Program-made: the position numbers and the translations under genes
Assembly (NCBI RefSeq): GCF_964355755.1
Contig: NC_092679.1
Span: forward strand, 21,320,932 to 21,384,931
Direction: 5' to 3'
Length of the DNA: 64,000 nt
Source: Antedon mediterranea
Lineage: Eukaryota > Echinodermata > Crinoidea > Comatulida > Antedonidae
Notes under the pieces: generated by a model
Seen by the model: only the letters and a program-made list of their open reading frames with translations
Databases searched by the model: none
Told to the model about the DNA's origin: nothing
Part shown: piece by piece, positions 1 to 11,394 of the stretch
How positions within the stretch are numbered: the stretch's first letter is position 1
Layout of the letters: every line of letters starts with the position of its first letter

Positions 1-54
1 AAGATTATTATCACAAGTTTTCACATTATTTGTATGCTTTGTTACGTACTTTAG

Positions 55-321
55 GTAACACTTGGAGCGCGCTTATTAAAAACAGTACGAGCCGATTTAG
101 AGAATGTGGCTCAAGTGTGCCAAGGCAAAAAGAAACAAACCAATCACGACAGAGCTCTGATATCGGACTTGGCGAAAGGAATCATTCCTACCAATTGGAA
201 CAAGTACAAGGCGCCAGTTGGCTTAACTGTCATCCAGTGGGTCGGAGACTTCAGTGAGCGAATCAAACAGCTTCAGAGGATTTCAACAGCAACCTCACAA
301 GGTGGTGCCAAGGAGCTCAAG
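55..321 (+). CDS. DYNC1H1: DYNC1H1 exon (sixth from last)
   Basis: The exon starts after the acceptor ACTTTAG and ends in CTC AAG before GTAATG. It is phase 0 at both ends and has 89 codons. It opens [20 protein letters not shown] and runs to GGAKELK, matching the dynein C-terminal domain. The reading frame is set by the downstream exons. Confidence 0.95.
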
Positions 322-2951
322 GTAATGGAGGATAAAGAAATATTTTAGTTTCTCAATGTGTCACTTTAGAGATTGTAATTATTTTATATACAGTATATAA
401 TAATTCGTCATTTAGAACTCCTATTAAGGGGACACCTTCAGGCCCCAACAAAGTGTCCCCTTAATAGAGGTGTCACCAGAATAGGGGTTGGCTGCAGTTT
501 TCAAATATATGGCCTCTCGTTTCTTTCATGGGAAAGTGTCCCTTTAATAGAGGTGTCTCAAAGGAGTGTTTTACTGTAATAATTGTGTTCATTTTCATAG
601 AATCTTGTTTCCCTATCGTTGCATTGCGTGTTATTCTGTGTGTCAGCTTAGAGGGGTTTAAAGCTCTTGTCTACGCAACCAAATTGTATGTGACAAAAAA
701 ATGTGATGTGCCCATATATGGACATGATGACGTCATATCACTATAATATTTGGGCAGGATTTTTGTCTACCGAGTGAGTGAGTGGCCAAGCGGTTAAGAC
801 AGTGGAACCGTAATCACGTAGCCATAACATCGGCAGGGGTTCGAGGCTCACTCACTCCATGGTTCTGGTGGTAGAACGAGTCTTCTCGGATAAGGACTAT
901 AAACCGTAGGTCCAGTGTACACAACTTGCTCGTGTGCACTTTAAAGAACCTAGTACATCTTTCGAGACGAGTAGGGGGTTACCCCGGTGTATTAGTACAT
1001 CACAGCCACTGATCACCAACTGAGCCCTCTGGGAGATCAGTCTTTGACTGAAGAGGTTACCCAGTATAAAGATAAAACAAACAAACAAACAAATGGGCAC
1101 ATCACACTTGTTGATAGTGTGGACAGAGCTTTATAAATGTAATAAACATTGTTTGATATGTATTCATTTCTGTAGAACCTTCAAGTGTGGTTGGGTGGAA
1201 TGTTTATCCCAGAGGCATACATCACAGCCACTCGTCAATTTGTTGCCCAAGCTAACAGCTGGTCACTGGAGGAGCTACAAATGGAGGTAAGGTTTTAATT
1301 TAACGATGCTCTAAACTTCCTATGATAACCGTTAAATATGCCATAACTTGAGATGTGCTACAAATGAAGGTAAGTTTTTAATTTAACGGTGCTCTAAACC
1401 TACTATGATAACCGTTAAATATGCCATAACTTGAGATGTGCTACAAATGGAGGTAAGGTTTTAATTTAATGGTGCTCTAAACCTTTAAATATGCCATATC
1501 TTGAGGCATGAATTTCTGTAACTGCTGATACATGGAGTCTAGTTACAACATACTGTAAATATCCTATTTATTGTCTCAATTTTTTTTTCAATAGGTCACA
1601 GTTGTTGACAAAGGTCAGAAGCCCAGTATAGATGACTGCAGCTTCGCTGTTACTGGTAATGTCATTAGTTTTATTTATTTATTTTTAAGCATTATTATGT
1701 AATAATACGCAACAAATGTTCCATGCTTTGGAGACAGATAATTGTTACATTTAATAAATACGGTAGTTAAAGTAAAGAGAAAATTTTGCATTTTTCTTTC
1801 TGTTTTTCACATTAAAAATAAATTGTAAATACCTTGTTATTCATTAATATGTAGATTTAAAGCTGCAAGGATCCAAGTGCCAAAACAACAAACTGTACCT
1901 ATGTAGCTCCATCTCGACAGACCTGCCGCTCACTATCCTACGATGGAAAATGTAAGTACATTAGCATATTCATTTATTATGCAAATTATTATTGAGAATA
2001 ATATTGTAACCTGTACACCTGTGCTAAGTACTTTATATAGCAGCAGTCGCGCTTTGTAGGTTGCAAGAAAATGTTTGGAAGCCTTTTGAGCACAAAGTTT
2101 TAAAAACATAGCATTATAGTATCAAGATAACAGATATATAGTTAAAGGCCTATCAAAGTATATTCCTCCTTTTAGCCATTGCCCCTCATTTATTTCATGA
2201 GAAAATGTCCCCTTAATAGGGATGGTGTCCCTTGAATAAGGGTGTTCCAATGGAGGTGTTCTACTGTATAAATTAACCTATGACCTGTAAATTAATTTAC
2301 ATAAAATCATAAACATGACATTTTTTTTTCAGAAATGCTGATGAAGCCAAGAAACTTAGTAACACAATGGTAAGTTAGTTGGTTTATTTATTGTACAGTA
2401 TTGTTTAGATGAAGTTTTAATGTAATGAGGGAAGAGTAATAAAAATACTGTAATAATAATATTCTTTTTTATATCGCACTTATCGCACTTATTGCGTCTA
2501 AGCGCTTCACTTTATTACCCCGGCCATTTTTTGCATCAAACATGTATGGAAACATACTCCCATAATGCAGCAGCTAGGTAGTCAGCGCAAAGTTGTGTCT
2601 TGATCTAACCGGTACCCATTAATACAACTGGGTGGAGAGAGAGTGTCTTGCCTAAGGATACAAGCGATGTGGCAAGAGTTGGATTCAAACTATATGAAAT
2701 CTGCAGTCTGTAATGGGCTAGTACAATAAAAAAAAGAAATAAAAAAAAAGCATAAAACCATAAATATAATATGAAACTATTTTTAATCTTAATAGGTAAC
2801 TCTTCCTGTGTATTTGAACCATACAAGAGCCGAACTTCTGTTTACACTCACCATGGATACGGCCGGCGAGGGCTCCGCCACTAAGGGTAGTGCAGACCAC
2901 AGCTTCTATGAGCGAGGTGTAGCAGTCTTATGTTCTGGCCTTTCAGCCTAA
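55..2951 (+). CDS. DYNC1H1: Cytoplasmic dynein 1 heavy chain, C-terminal part (6 exons, 5' end outside window)
   Basis: This is the 3' end of the gene for the force-generating heavy chain of cytoplasmic dynein 1, the minus-end-directed microtubule motor. Six exons (55-321, 1176-1286, 1595-1655, 1855-1951, 2333-2369, 2796-2951) join in frame to 242 residues and a TAA stop. They cover the C-terminal domain that follows the sixth AAA module. Family hallmarks are visible: CQGKKKQTN, the [16 protein letters not shown] block, [30 protein letters not shown] and the closing [10 protein letters not shown]. The protein ends a few residues after this, as in animal DYNC1H1. All introns have GT-AG ends. 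The long C-terminal domain and sequence match a cytoplasmic rather than an axonemal chain. The preceding exons lie outside the window. The gene converges on the beta-spectrin gene about 14 kb downstream. Confidence 0.96.
416..577. repeat. Dispersed 'TCCCCTTAATAG' repeat, copy 1
   Basis: This segment is built from alternating motifs such as GTGTCCCCTTAATAGAGGTG and its complement, with ACTGTAAT at the end. Related copies occur at about 2162-2268, 22613-22670, 26621-26675, 33050-33195, 49384-49450 and 60038-60105. It is a mobile-element-derived family of unknown class. It lies in a dynein intron. Confidence 0.7.
659..1132. mobile_element. Palindromic MITE (AAGCTCTGTCTACACTATCAA family), split by a nested SINE
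   Basis: The left part begins AAGCTCTTGTCTACGCA and the right part ends GATAGTGTGGACAGAGCTT, the family's inverted termini. The interior has the typical GTGATGTGCCCATATATGG, GACATGATGACGTCATATCA and TTTGGGCA segments. A SINE (757-1093) interrupts it at TGGGCA, so the MITE was there first. About 15 relatives lie in this window. Confidence 0.85.
757..1093 (+). mobile_element. tRNA-derived SINE, full length with target-site duplication
   Basis: The tRNA-like head has box A TGGCCAAGCGG at about 791-801 and box B GGTTCGAGG at about 838-846, resembling a Leu/Ser-type tRNA. A non-tRNA body follows, and then a (CAAA)n tail at 1078-1093. The 6-bp duplication TGGGCA flanks it at 751-756 and 1094-1099. 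Head and tail give a plus orientation. A degenerate relative lies at about 35040-35210 on the other strand. Confidence 0.85.
1176..1286 (+). CDS. DYNC1H1: DYNC1H1 exon (fifth from last)
   Basis: This 37-codon, phase 0/0 exon lies between TTCTGTAG and GTAAGG. It encodes [20 protein letters not shown] and the following [14 protein letters not shown] segment. Its last 15 bases and its donor are copied twice more in tandem downstream (see the 83-bp repeat). Confidence 0.95.
1273..1500 (+). repeat. 83-bp tandem repeat copying an exon end and splice donor
   Basis: The sequence CTACAAATGGAGGTAAGG at the end of the second dynein exon recurs at exactly 83-bp spacing. Donor GT positions are 1287, 1370 and 1453. 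The intronic part (TTTTAATTTAACGGTGCTCT, CCGTTAAATATGCCATAACT) is also repeated. The third unit is truncated. Confidence 0.92.
1595..1655 (+). CDS. DYNC1H1: DYNC1H1 exon (fourth from last)
   Basis: This 61-bp exon lies between TTTTCAATAG and GTAATG. It encodes [20 protein letters not shown] and ends with one base of the next codon. Confidence 0.92.
1855..1951 (+). CDS. DYNC1H1: DYNC1H1 exon (third from last)
   Basis: This 97-bp exon lies between AATATGTAG and GTAAGT. It encodes [20 protein letters not shown] followed by the very conserved [11 protein letters not shown]. It completes a split aspartate codon at its start and leaves two bases at its end. Confidence 0.95.
2162..2268. repeat. Dispersed 'TCCCCTTAATAG' repeat, copy 2
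   Basis: It contains ATGTCCCCTTAATAGGGATG, GTCCCTTGAATAAGGGTG and GTGTTCTACTGTA. It has the same layout as the copy at 416-577 and is intronic in DYNC1H1. Confidence 0.65.
2333..2369 (+). CDS. DYNC1H1: DYNC1H1 small exon (second from last)
   Basis: This 37-bp exon lies between TTTTTTTTTCAG and GTAAGT. It encodes (I)[12 protein letters not shown], which corresponds to the segment after LRW in animal dynein heavy chains. Its phase fits both neighbours. Confidence 0.92.
2460..2725 (-). mobile_element. SINE-like element in minus orientation
   Basis: On the minus strand the box-B-like GTTTGAATCCAACTC is followed by CTTGTATCCTTAGGCAAGAC, a body, and the 3' motif AGCGCTTAGACGCAATAAGT near 2490. 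This layout is common in SINEs of marine invertebrates. A related fragment on the plus strand lies at about 8180-8345. I assign it by pattern only. Confidence 0.5.
2796..2951 (+). CDS. DYNC1H1: DYNC1H1 terminal coding exon
   Basis: The exon starts after CTTAATAG, has 51 codons and ends in TAA. It encodes [20 protein letters not shown], a short Gly/Ser/Thr-rich stretch, then [16 protein letters not shown]. This matches the dynein C-terminus, with a slightly longer last few residues. Confidence 0.95.
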   Translation, partial: VTLPVYLNHTRAELLFTLTMDTAGEGSATKGSADHSFYERGVAVLCSGLSA

Positions 2952-3600
2952 GTAGAAATAAAAATATCATTTTGGTAACATCAAAAAAACAATCATCAGA
3001 TTTGCTTCCGATATAGCTATTATCAATTATGTGTTGACATCCAGTATCTAAAAAAAATATTAAATGTTTTAAATGTAATGTCAAAAATAAGAGTGTACCA
3101 GCAGTAAAATTAATAAAAATAATTGGTGTAAAAGTTAACAGTAATAATATTTATTATTTGTTAAAAATTATTGAATTTGAAAAAATATTAAATAAAATCA
3201 ATGTGTGCATTTTAAATATATTCAAATTATTGCTAAAAAATACAAAAATGTAGATACTGTTTCTGAAAATGTGTGTATGCTTTTTAAATGAGCTACATTT
3301 TAGTTAATTTTGGATATTCTTAAGGTTTTCTCAGTAGAATTAGAATTGCAATTTAAAAGTTTTTTTGTGGTTATAATTATGTTAAACTTTCCGAATTATG
3401 AAATAAATAAATAATAAATGTTCATAATTATAAATCAATTACATAATGCAAAATATTTTTGAATTATTTGCAAGCGATTTCTAACGGATAAAAATTCGCT
3501 AGATTTCAAGTTATAATAATTATGAAGACATTCTATAGAAAATAAATGAACGCATGATATAAATGTTTGTGGAATAAATGTCATTGAATTGCTGATATTA
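2952..3600 (+). promoter_or_regulatory. Probable DYNC1H1 3' UTR with candidate poly(A) signals
   Basis: The stretch after the stop is very AT-rich with no open frame. AATAAA occurs at 2957-2962 (probably too close to the stop), 3191-3196 and 3402-3407, the last within an AAATAAATAAATAATAAA cluster. The 3402 cluster is the most likely cleavage signal, but only transcript data can decide. Confidence 0.45.
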
Positions 3601-3848
3601 TGTTGTTCATTCCATATATTACTTTAATAGTTTAATGTTTTGTGATCAGTGGCATAACGCATAAGACTGATGATTAAGGAAACGGAGGAAAATGGGCGTT
3701 TTCGTCATATTTTAATGCCTGTTTTCCCTCTGGGCACTGCTCAGGGCCCCCCATAAGCTCTGGTAATGTTAAACAATTGCTTTTGGGTATTTGAGTCCAA
3801 AACTGTATTTCAACTTATTGTTTAAAAAACAGCATGAGCCAGATTTTT

Positions 3849-3952
3849 CAGACAAAAATCGAAACGTCAACTGGTGGACTAGACTTTCCCCAGGTCTGTA
3901 GTTAATGTCTTTTTTATGTTAGTGCACCAGTCGACGTTTCGATTTTTGTCTG
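3849..3952. repeat. 28-bp near-perfect inverted repeat
   Basis: The left arm at 3849-3876 (CAGACAAAAATCGAAACGTC...) and the right arm at 3925-3952 are reverse complements with about one mismatch. A 48-base spacer separates them. The arms could be termini of a small MITE or a fold-back sequence. Confidence 0.85.
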
Positions 3953-6710
3953 AAAACCACAGACTTGTGAGCTCAACATCATATGTGCCAAAATGTTTAT
4001 CTCTTTACTAACATTTAAGTCAAAACTCTGTCTAGAACCTAAACTACTGGTGCTCTAACAAAGGACAATAAGTACAGACAGGAATTTTAGACTCCCCAAA
4101 CCAACCTCTTCTTTACTTCCTCTCCGGTGACAATTAAATGTAGGCCTAGTTTGAAACCATAGTATAAATGTTTCTAGGTACTAACACAAAAAGAAAGACA
4201 GAAGTCATGAAATATCTTAAAAGTACCCAAAAAAGACGTCAATCATATGGATTACGATTGAGATGACGCAGAGGAATCATCTCCATCGCTCCGTTCCCTT
4301 TGAAGCTTCCAAATGAGAGTTGCCGAAACAGTACGGTACTCTCGGAGCTCGAGTGAAGAAGGCGTCCGACTATTCTATTCAACAAAAATCGAATTCAAAT
4401 TCACAAAAGACAAACAAAGTAGTTTGTAAAAAAAGATGTTGCAGCCTTAAAACATTTTCTTTAAAATATCAATTGACACGTTTCTTTAATACTGTAGCCT
4501 ATGAGGATGGTGGATTCAAAGACGAGCAGAGGAAATTATCTATCATTTTAATAATAGAAAACAGTAGTAGGTGGTTTTTATGAAAATTGACACTATGTCA
4601 TATACTTGCACATACTGTACGTGTATATCAATATTGCTGCATTAAATATATAGTATTGAATTATAAAAAGCCCATATATTTTGCATGATATTCGCGAAAA
4701 ATGCTTCTAATGTTTCAATAAAACATAGTTCTATGATATAATACAAGAATGATAAGGCATGGACCTACGTGCGAATTATATTATAAAAGATACCTTCCCC
4801 ATGGCGGTTTTTATTTTAGTGTAAAACTTTTCCAATGCAAAGTTATTTTTGTACCCCATGTGTAATATAGATATTGTCGATTCTGAAAGTTAGTTTTAGT
4901 TAAATCACGTAAGTTTTTTGACACATTTTGACCACCTCAAATAAAACACAACCCATCTTCAGACCGTTTAAAAAAGGTGAATATTCCGAGCGATTTTTCT
5001 TTATTCTTTATTTCAAGCCGACAGTGTAAAACACCAATAACAGGTTGAAAATAAAATAACTAAACTACAAAATATATGCCAATATAAATATATATAAAAA
5101 TGTAAATAAGATTATTTAAATAATTATGAGCACAAGTCTATTTTTATTTAAGTCGAGCTTCTTTATTAATTCGATAGACAAGAGCGAGCTATCGATATTA
5201 TTTATCCAATCAGTGCAGATTGTTTCATTGACGTAATAGAACAATGTGCATTCTCAATATTGATCACCTGCGTGGTTTAATTTGAATATTCATTAGAACA
5301 CCTTATGCAAGAACAACAAGCGGCATTCCTTTGTACGAAGTCAATGGAGGAGGGTGCGAATTGATAGAGGCGCTTAGTAGGTATGGTATAACAGATATTT
5401 AACATGGTATGAATACTAAAACATGAAATAAGGACTATTGCATAAACTAAACAGATTAGGTGCATATTAGCTCCAACTTAAAGTTAGAATGGGGTAAAAT
5501 TATCTGTTTTGAATGGGTATAAAAATAATGTTGACGGCTTACTGTGAATATTTCATTGTTTAATAATCCGCATATACAGTAACGGAAAATTGTATTGGCC
5601 TATTATTAAAGAATACAACAAAAAATGACCAAATAGTGACCATTGCGGATAGAGAGAAATTCTAGTTGTTAATTTTGGTACACCAAGTAAACTAACATGA
5701 ATTATGGGCCGACATATTTTAGCGTGGGTCGGGTTCTGTCGCTGTTTGAACTACCCCAAGTATCTCGCTCAGTTTGATTATATTATTATAACTTTTTCGT
5801 TTACAGGTCGTAGATAATGATTGTTGAAATCCGCCATTTTTATAAAGCCAACTTTATGCAAAATTCTTGATGACGACCTACTGACGTCACTTGACGTTTG
5901 CGCCTTGTTATCCTCCTGACGAAGACGATGCTCAGAACTGGTATACGTGAAGAAACATAGTAAGACCTAACAAGTCGAACCATTAAAACTAAAATACGTG
6001 AATAAACACGCGCGCGCGTATAATCATTCTGATTACACGTATGGTAGTGTTAATGGTTCGTTATTTTTCAGGTTAACTAACACATGTTTAGTTAATTATG
6101 CAAATTACAGGTGAACAGAACTGGCTGCAGAATCTTTTCTTTTAACCCCTTCCTCAAAACACATAAACCATAATGGTATTTATGTGTTTATGTTGTATCA
6201 TGCACGACACCAATATTATTTATGTTTTACATGCTAATTTGCATATCATTATCACGCTCATATACCTATATGTATGCGCATGTGATATGACAATGCATAA
6301 TGTATACCACTATGTATATTTTTTTTCCTTTATTAACATAGCAAGAACCGACAACGCCTGGATGAAAATAGCTGATATTACAACTATTTATATTAGCATT
6401 ACGTGACTGTGTTTTATTATTATTACTCATGTAAATGAATAAAGAATTAAGAAAAAAAAAGTTGTCTGTTGTCCTCTTTTGACTATAGTTTGATTTATTT
6501 AGTTAACTACGGTAGTTAAGACAAAATTAACATTTTAAATCATAATGTTTAGTGCATGATACAACATACCGGCGTAAAATATCCCTATAATGTTGTACGC
6601 CGGCTCCCATAATTTGTATCTACAGGTGGATTACTAGCAGGTAAGTGACTAACGCAGCAAGACATCCGGTTTGAGTTGGTAAGTTATAAGTAAGCCGGGG
6701 AACCACACCG

Positions 6711-6784
6711 CGTTTGTGATTAAATGACTAGGTTTGTGATTAGATGACTAGGTCTGTGATTAGATAACTAGGTTTGTGATTTAG
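6711..6784. repeat. 20-bp tandem repeat, about 3.7 copies
   Basis: The unit is close to GTTTGTGATTAGATGACTAG, with single-base changes between copies. It is a simple minisatellite in intergenic DNA. Confidence 0.85.
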
Positions 6785-8179
6785 CTAATCAAACTCATGT
6801 TACTTTTTATTTATTTATTTGTTTTCTCTTTAACGGATTGTTAGTAGCCACTGCTTCTGACAAAGTCACGTTGAGAGAATCTATACTCTGTCAATTCTAT
6901 CTTTTCCAGCGTTATGTTGTCTTCTGAGACAGCATGATGTCTTCTGCGACATCTAACTTACGTGTTCTATCTTTCTATCCAGTGACCTAGCAAATCTTGC
7001 ATGTCACTAACTTAAAATAATATTTCCGTCGAATTCGGTTATCAAAAGGCTGTATAGGGCGGCTCTTTGAATAACTGTATTTGATATAAAATAGATGTTT
7101 CTAAATGAAAAACTGAAAAAATAAAGAAATTAAAAATAAAGAAACCTTTAAAATGTTGAAAAAGGTTCACATAGAAGTCTATATAGGGAGGCTTCTTGCA
7201 ATCTTTTCGACAATAAAGTAATCTATAATTTAATAATAAAATGGTAATAATAATAATAATACTACTATAATAGTACTATAATTAACAGCAATCCATTCAT
7301 TCACTATTCTCATTGACATTATACATATACATACGGCCTTCCCCACTATCAAAAACTTGTATAGGAAAATGTATTGTAAACTGCCTTCCAGTCATTTTAG
7401 TGTCCAGTATTAGAAAAATGTAAGCGCGACCTTTAAGGTATAGGGCAATTTTGTAAACTGTCTGCTAAATGGCATGGAACTCAGTATCGAACATCTGTGT
7501 AAACTAACACAATTTAAAAATTCTCTAGGACTCGTTATGCGAGTTTGGTTGATAGCATGCGAGTTTCACGGCCTAGTACCTCGTCGTTTTCAGTCAGTTA
7601 TTTAAGAGTGTACTTCTGTACCCTATAGAAATAACTATGAAATGTCAGTGGTAACGATTTGGTGAGAATGGTTGGTTTTTAGGTCCTGTTCCAACCTTAA
7701 ACCAGCTTGTAAATTTAAATTTTTGGAACAATGTTTTGTTGTATGTTGATACGGTTTGTATGATTCTTTTTTATCTTTTCAAAAAGTTGTTGATGACTGA
7801 CCGAAGCAATTTAATTAGTTTTTCAACAAAAAAAAACAAAACAATCAACAAGATTTATTTACTGGTCATCAGTTTTTAAAACCAGTGGCACACACTGTCA
7901 AAACTGTAAAACCAGAATAAAACAATAAAAAAGAGCAAAATAATGAAAGTAAAAAATAAAGAAAATCCAAAACATCTTCTTTAGACCGCCAGCATGTAAA
8001 ATGTCTCCTGTAATCTTTGTATGAGCTGAGTAGTTTTACATCCCTCTGCATCCTCTTTGATCATCTTTATTATCTGGTTTCGGCCAAGATCTTTTTTCTG
8101 TATTTTGCAGTTTCAGGCTTCTTATGGCTTAGCCTCAGTAATGTGTACAATACCACCAAGAGGTTGTGCTATTTGCGTA

Positions 8180-8345
8180 GAGAGCCATATGGCGCATTGG
8201 TAAAGGAATTGGACTAGCATCTAAGAAGAAGCACAAGTCAACCTTGGGACATATTGCTTGTATCCTTAAGATGCTTTACTCTCATTGCTTTCTTATGGAC
8301 CTAAAGCCGTTGGTTCCGTGTGTAAACACCAGTCTGTTAAACATA
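8180..8345 (+). mobile_element. SINE-like fragment
   Basis: ATGGCGCATTGGTAAAGG resembles a tRNA-derived head. The segment ATTGCTTGTATCCTTAAG is shared with the minus-strand element at 2460-2725. It is degenerate, with no clear tail or duplication. Confidence 0.35.
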
Positions 8346-9430
8346 TTTGACATTGGTCCACTATTCGAAAAGATCAGTGGTATTTGAAAGGATCTTTCCC
8401 ATACACACTGTTGGCCATTTCCAATCTGGTGGCCATTTCAGACAATCCCGCTTGCATTCCCTGTTTGAAATCTCCATTTCTCATTTGACATGGCATGATG
8501 TGCTTGCTTGAGGAAACATACAAGGTTCAGTTATGATAATTGTAGGCTAATAATGTCGATTTTCAAGAAATTGGTTCATAAAGGCATGCATTTAATCAGA
8601 CTTCTGCTACTTGTTGACTTTTATTTTGTTTAATAACAGTAACTGTAACTACTACCATTTATTTCATTTATCAGTGTGGATTGATTTTGTACTCTTTTGT
8701 GTGGCGGAGTGATATTGACGTTGTTATTGCACATGTGCATTATGGCGGAGTTATACATGTAACCCATTCCATATCAAAAAATAATTAATATCATTCGCAT
8801 ACTGTATTGCATTGGATTCTATGGACGTTCAGAACTGAGCCTTACAGACTTTAGCTGTGGATTTATGTATTTTAACACTTACTAAAATTGATAATAAAAG
8901 TAAAAGTATCAGAAGTCGTCCTAAATAATGTAGGCCTAAAATGGAAAAAAATATTATTTGCTAAACCTTTCTTTATTCTGCAAGCTGGGTATCTGGAAAT
9001 GGCCAACAAAATATGATATATATTGTATCCCTGGTATCATACCGGGTAAGAGAAAAATTAGTTGAATACAGCCCATAAATTATATTATTCATATTATTAG
9101 CATTTTCCATAGAAATCAACTAATTTATTACCTTCTCTTTAGAGAGACAGGGTATTTATTGTGCTTTGTAGGTACTTAGACTGAAAGTATTTGGACCAAG
9201 TTTAAGACCAGTTGAATGGTAGGCTAATTTTGTTCTATCACAGTATACTCGCTATGCACAATTCTATTGAAAAATGTTATTAATATTGTATAGTTAAGAT
9301 ATGAACTGTTTATTTTTGTTAACTTAGGTTTTAGGATGATCATTTTATTCTGTACTTTCTAAGGAAGAAAAGGCTGAATACACGCTAAATATATTAATAC
9401 CTTGTGCCAATGTTTTTTTCTTTTGCAGTA

Positions 9431-10230
9431 GACAATATTAGAAGTTGTCAGAAGTATGACTTGGGGTGTACAGTATTTTATGCGGATGAATATGAGCAGA
9501 CAATATTAGAAGTTGACAGAAGTATGACTTGGGGTGTACAGTAGTTTATGCGGATGAATATCAGAAGGCTGTGAATTGGGGTATGGTTTCGGCTGATGAA
9601 ACTCATTATTATATAATTCTTACCTAAAAGAAATAATTGACACACGAAAGAATAAACAACAAATACCTTTCAATCTAACAATTGAATTGACAAAAACTAT
9701 TAAATAAAACAAAATAACATGATGAATAATTAAGGTTAGTCAAAACATTGAATTGATTTAATTTTTTTTTACTTTTCAGATCATTTTGCTGCGTTTATTT
9801 GTGACGAAATTGCGGATGAATATATATAAAGATTATTTTATTATTAGAAGCAGATATGTTTAAGCATTGCGGATGAATATGAGATGATATCTATAAGGAG
9901 TTTTACCAGAAAGGTGTGACTTGCAGTATGGTTTAATATGCAGATGAACAGTAAGCCGCCAAAATTAAAATCAGTTACTAGAAGGTTGCGATTGGTTGTA
10001 TGTTCTCTGCAGATGAATATCAGACGATAAGAGAAGCAGGAAATATGAATATCAGACAATAATTATGAAAAGCAGATATCAGAAGCCGGTGAATAGTGGT
10101 ATGGTTTCTGGGTAAATTAAAATTAAAAGATATTACGAGAAGTTACCAGAAAGCTGTGATTGGTGTTGATGGTTTCTGCGGATGAACATAGACATTACGA
10201 ACAATATTAAATCATTCAGAAGAATGTGAT
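9431..10230. repeat. Degenerate tandem repeat, 68-bp units at its start
   Basis: Two well-preserved units start at 9431 and 9499 (GACAATATTAGAAGTTG...GTATGACTTGGGGTGTACAG). Degenerate copies of GCGGATGAATATCAGA and GGTATGGTTTCTG then recur to about 10230, with other AT-rich sequence between them. Confidence 0.75.
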
Positions 10231-10939
10231 TGTTTGATATGGTGCATTAACTATATTATGCCTTATTATATTGTGCCTTATTATATTATATAATTCTAAA
10301 CAATTGGCAATAATACTGGTAATTTACTAAAATTGAACCAAATTTAAAAACATATACTGTATTGGAAAAAAACATAGGAAAAAACGTATTGAATTTACTC
10401 TTTGAATAGAGGTTGTGTTGTTTCTGCTATGTGTATTCTACTATTTACTCATTTCATCAAATGTCTTTAAAACCTCTGAACTCATTTAACATAACCAATT
10501 GTAAACGATATCATGTTTTTTTTTTAACTTAGGTGCGATTAGAATTTAGCTAACGCGTAGAGTAAGTTTTTTTAGATTAGTTAGGGAGTACTGTATGTAA
10601 GGAGTGTTATCGTTTACATCTCACTTTCATCCAACCATCTCTATCAACGTACTAACCCTTATTTCTATTTCTATTGGTCAATTTCGAAATACAACACTGC
10701 CTATATCTGAATGAAATGTTGAAATGAAATTTGAATTCCACTAATTTTTACAAAACAAAAATTCCAATTTTAATTCCGAAATAAAAATGTATATTTAACA
10801 TATTTGTAAATAGAATTATAGAGTTTTCTCTTGCACATAATTAATATAACGAGGTATAATATGTAACACTTTATGTTAAATTTCTGATGAGTAGGCCTAA
10901 GATGCTGCCTATGAAATTTTTGCTCTCCGAAGTGCCCAC

Positions 10940-10982
10940 TTTACGTAATGGACCCTGCCAACCTCAGGGTCCATTACGTAAA
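10940..10982. repeat. Perfect 18-bp hairpin
   Basis: TTTACGTAATGGACCCTG (10940-10957) and its exact reverse complement (10965-10982) flank a 7-base loop. It stands alone in AT-rich DNA. It could be a MITE remnant or a structured RNA stem. Confidence 0.85.
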
Positions 10983-11394
10983 CTATGTAGAACTGTATAA
11001 ATGTTTGTTATGATTTTATGGTATCGTAGTAACGAAAAAAAAAAGGAATTTGTAGAAAATGACAAAAATATGCACTTTTCTAAAAATAATTTATTATGCC
11101 CTAATAATTATTTGTATATGTGCACGCATATCATCTTACGGTGTCATGGTAACCAATCAGCCCATTTCGAAAATAGCCTGTTTAAAATATTTAGGGTATT
11201 GAGGTAACATTCGCAGAATACACTATGTGATATTACAAATAATATAATATATGTATTAATAATGTTGTTAACATTTTTTTTCCTAAAATGGCAAAAATAT
11301 CAAGTTTTTAAAATTAGGTTATTATGCGATAATATTGCTGTATATGATCATATATTGCTTATCATCATCTTATAGTGCCATAAAACTCCGGTAT

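Larger units (their letters stand above)
3600..11270. other. Intergenic region without a supported gene
   Basis: Open frames here are short (under about 90 codons), have no recognisable protein motifs and are not linked by a splicing pattern. The region is AT-rich. It holds the separately listed inverted repeats (3849-3952, 10940-10982), tandem repeats (6711-6784, 9431-10230) and a SINE-like fragment (8180-8345). ATGCAAAT octamers (e.g. about 6096) and a short CG run near 6009-6018 occur but cannot be interpreted alone. Confidence 0.6.

Noticed and set aside
757-850. Functional tRNA-Leu/Ser gene
   Set aside because: Boxes A and B are present, but the acceptor stem and anticodon arm do not fold convincingly, and the sequence continues into a SINE with target duplications.
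4320-4583. 87-codon plus-strand open frame in intergenic DNA
   Set aside because: Low-complexity Lys/Asn/Ser composition, no homology I recognise, and no supporting splice or poly(A) context.
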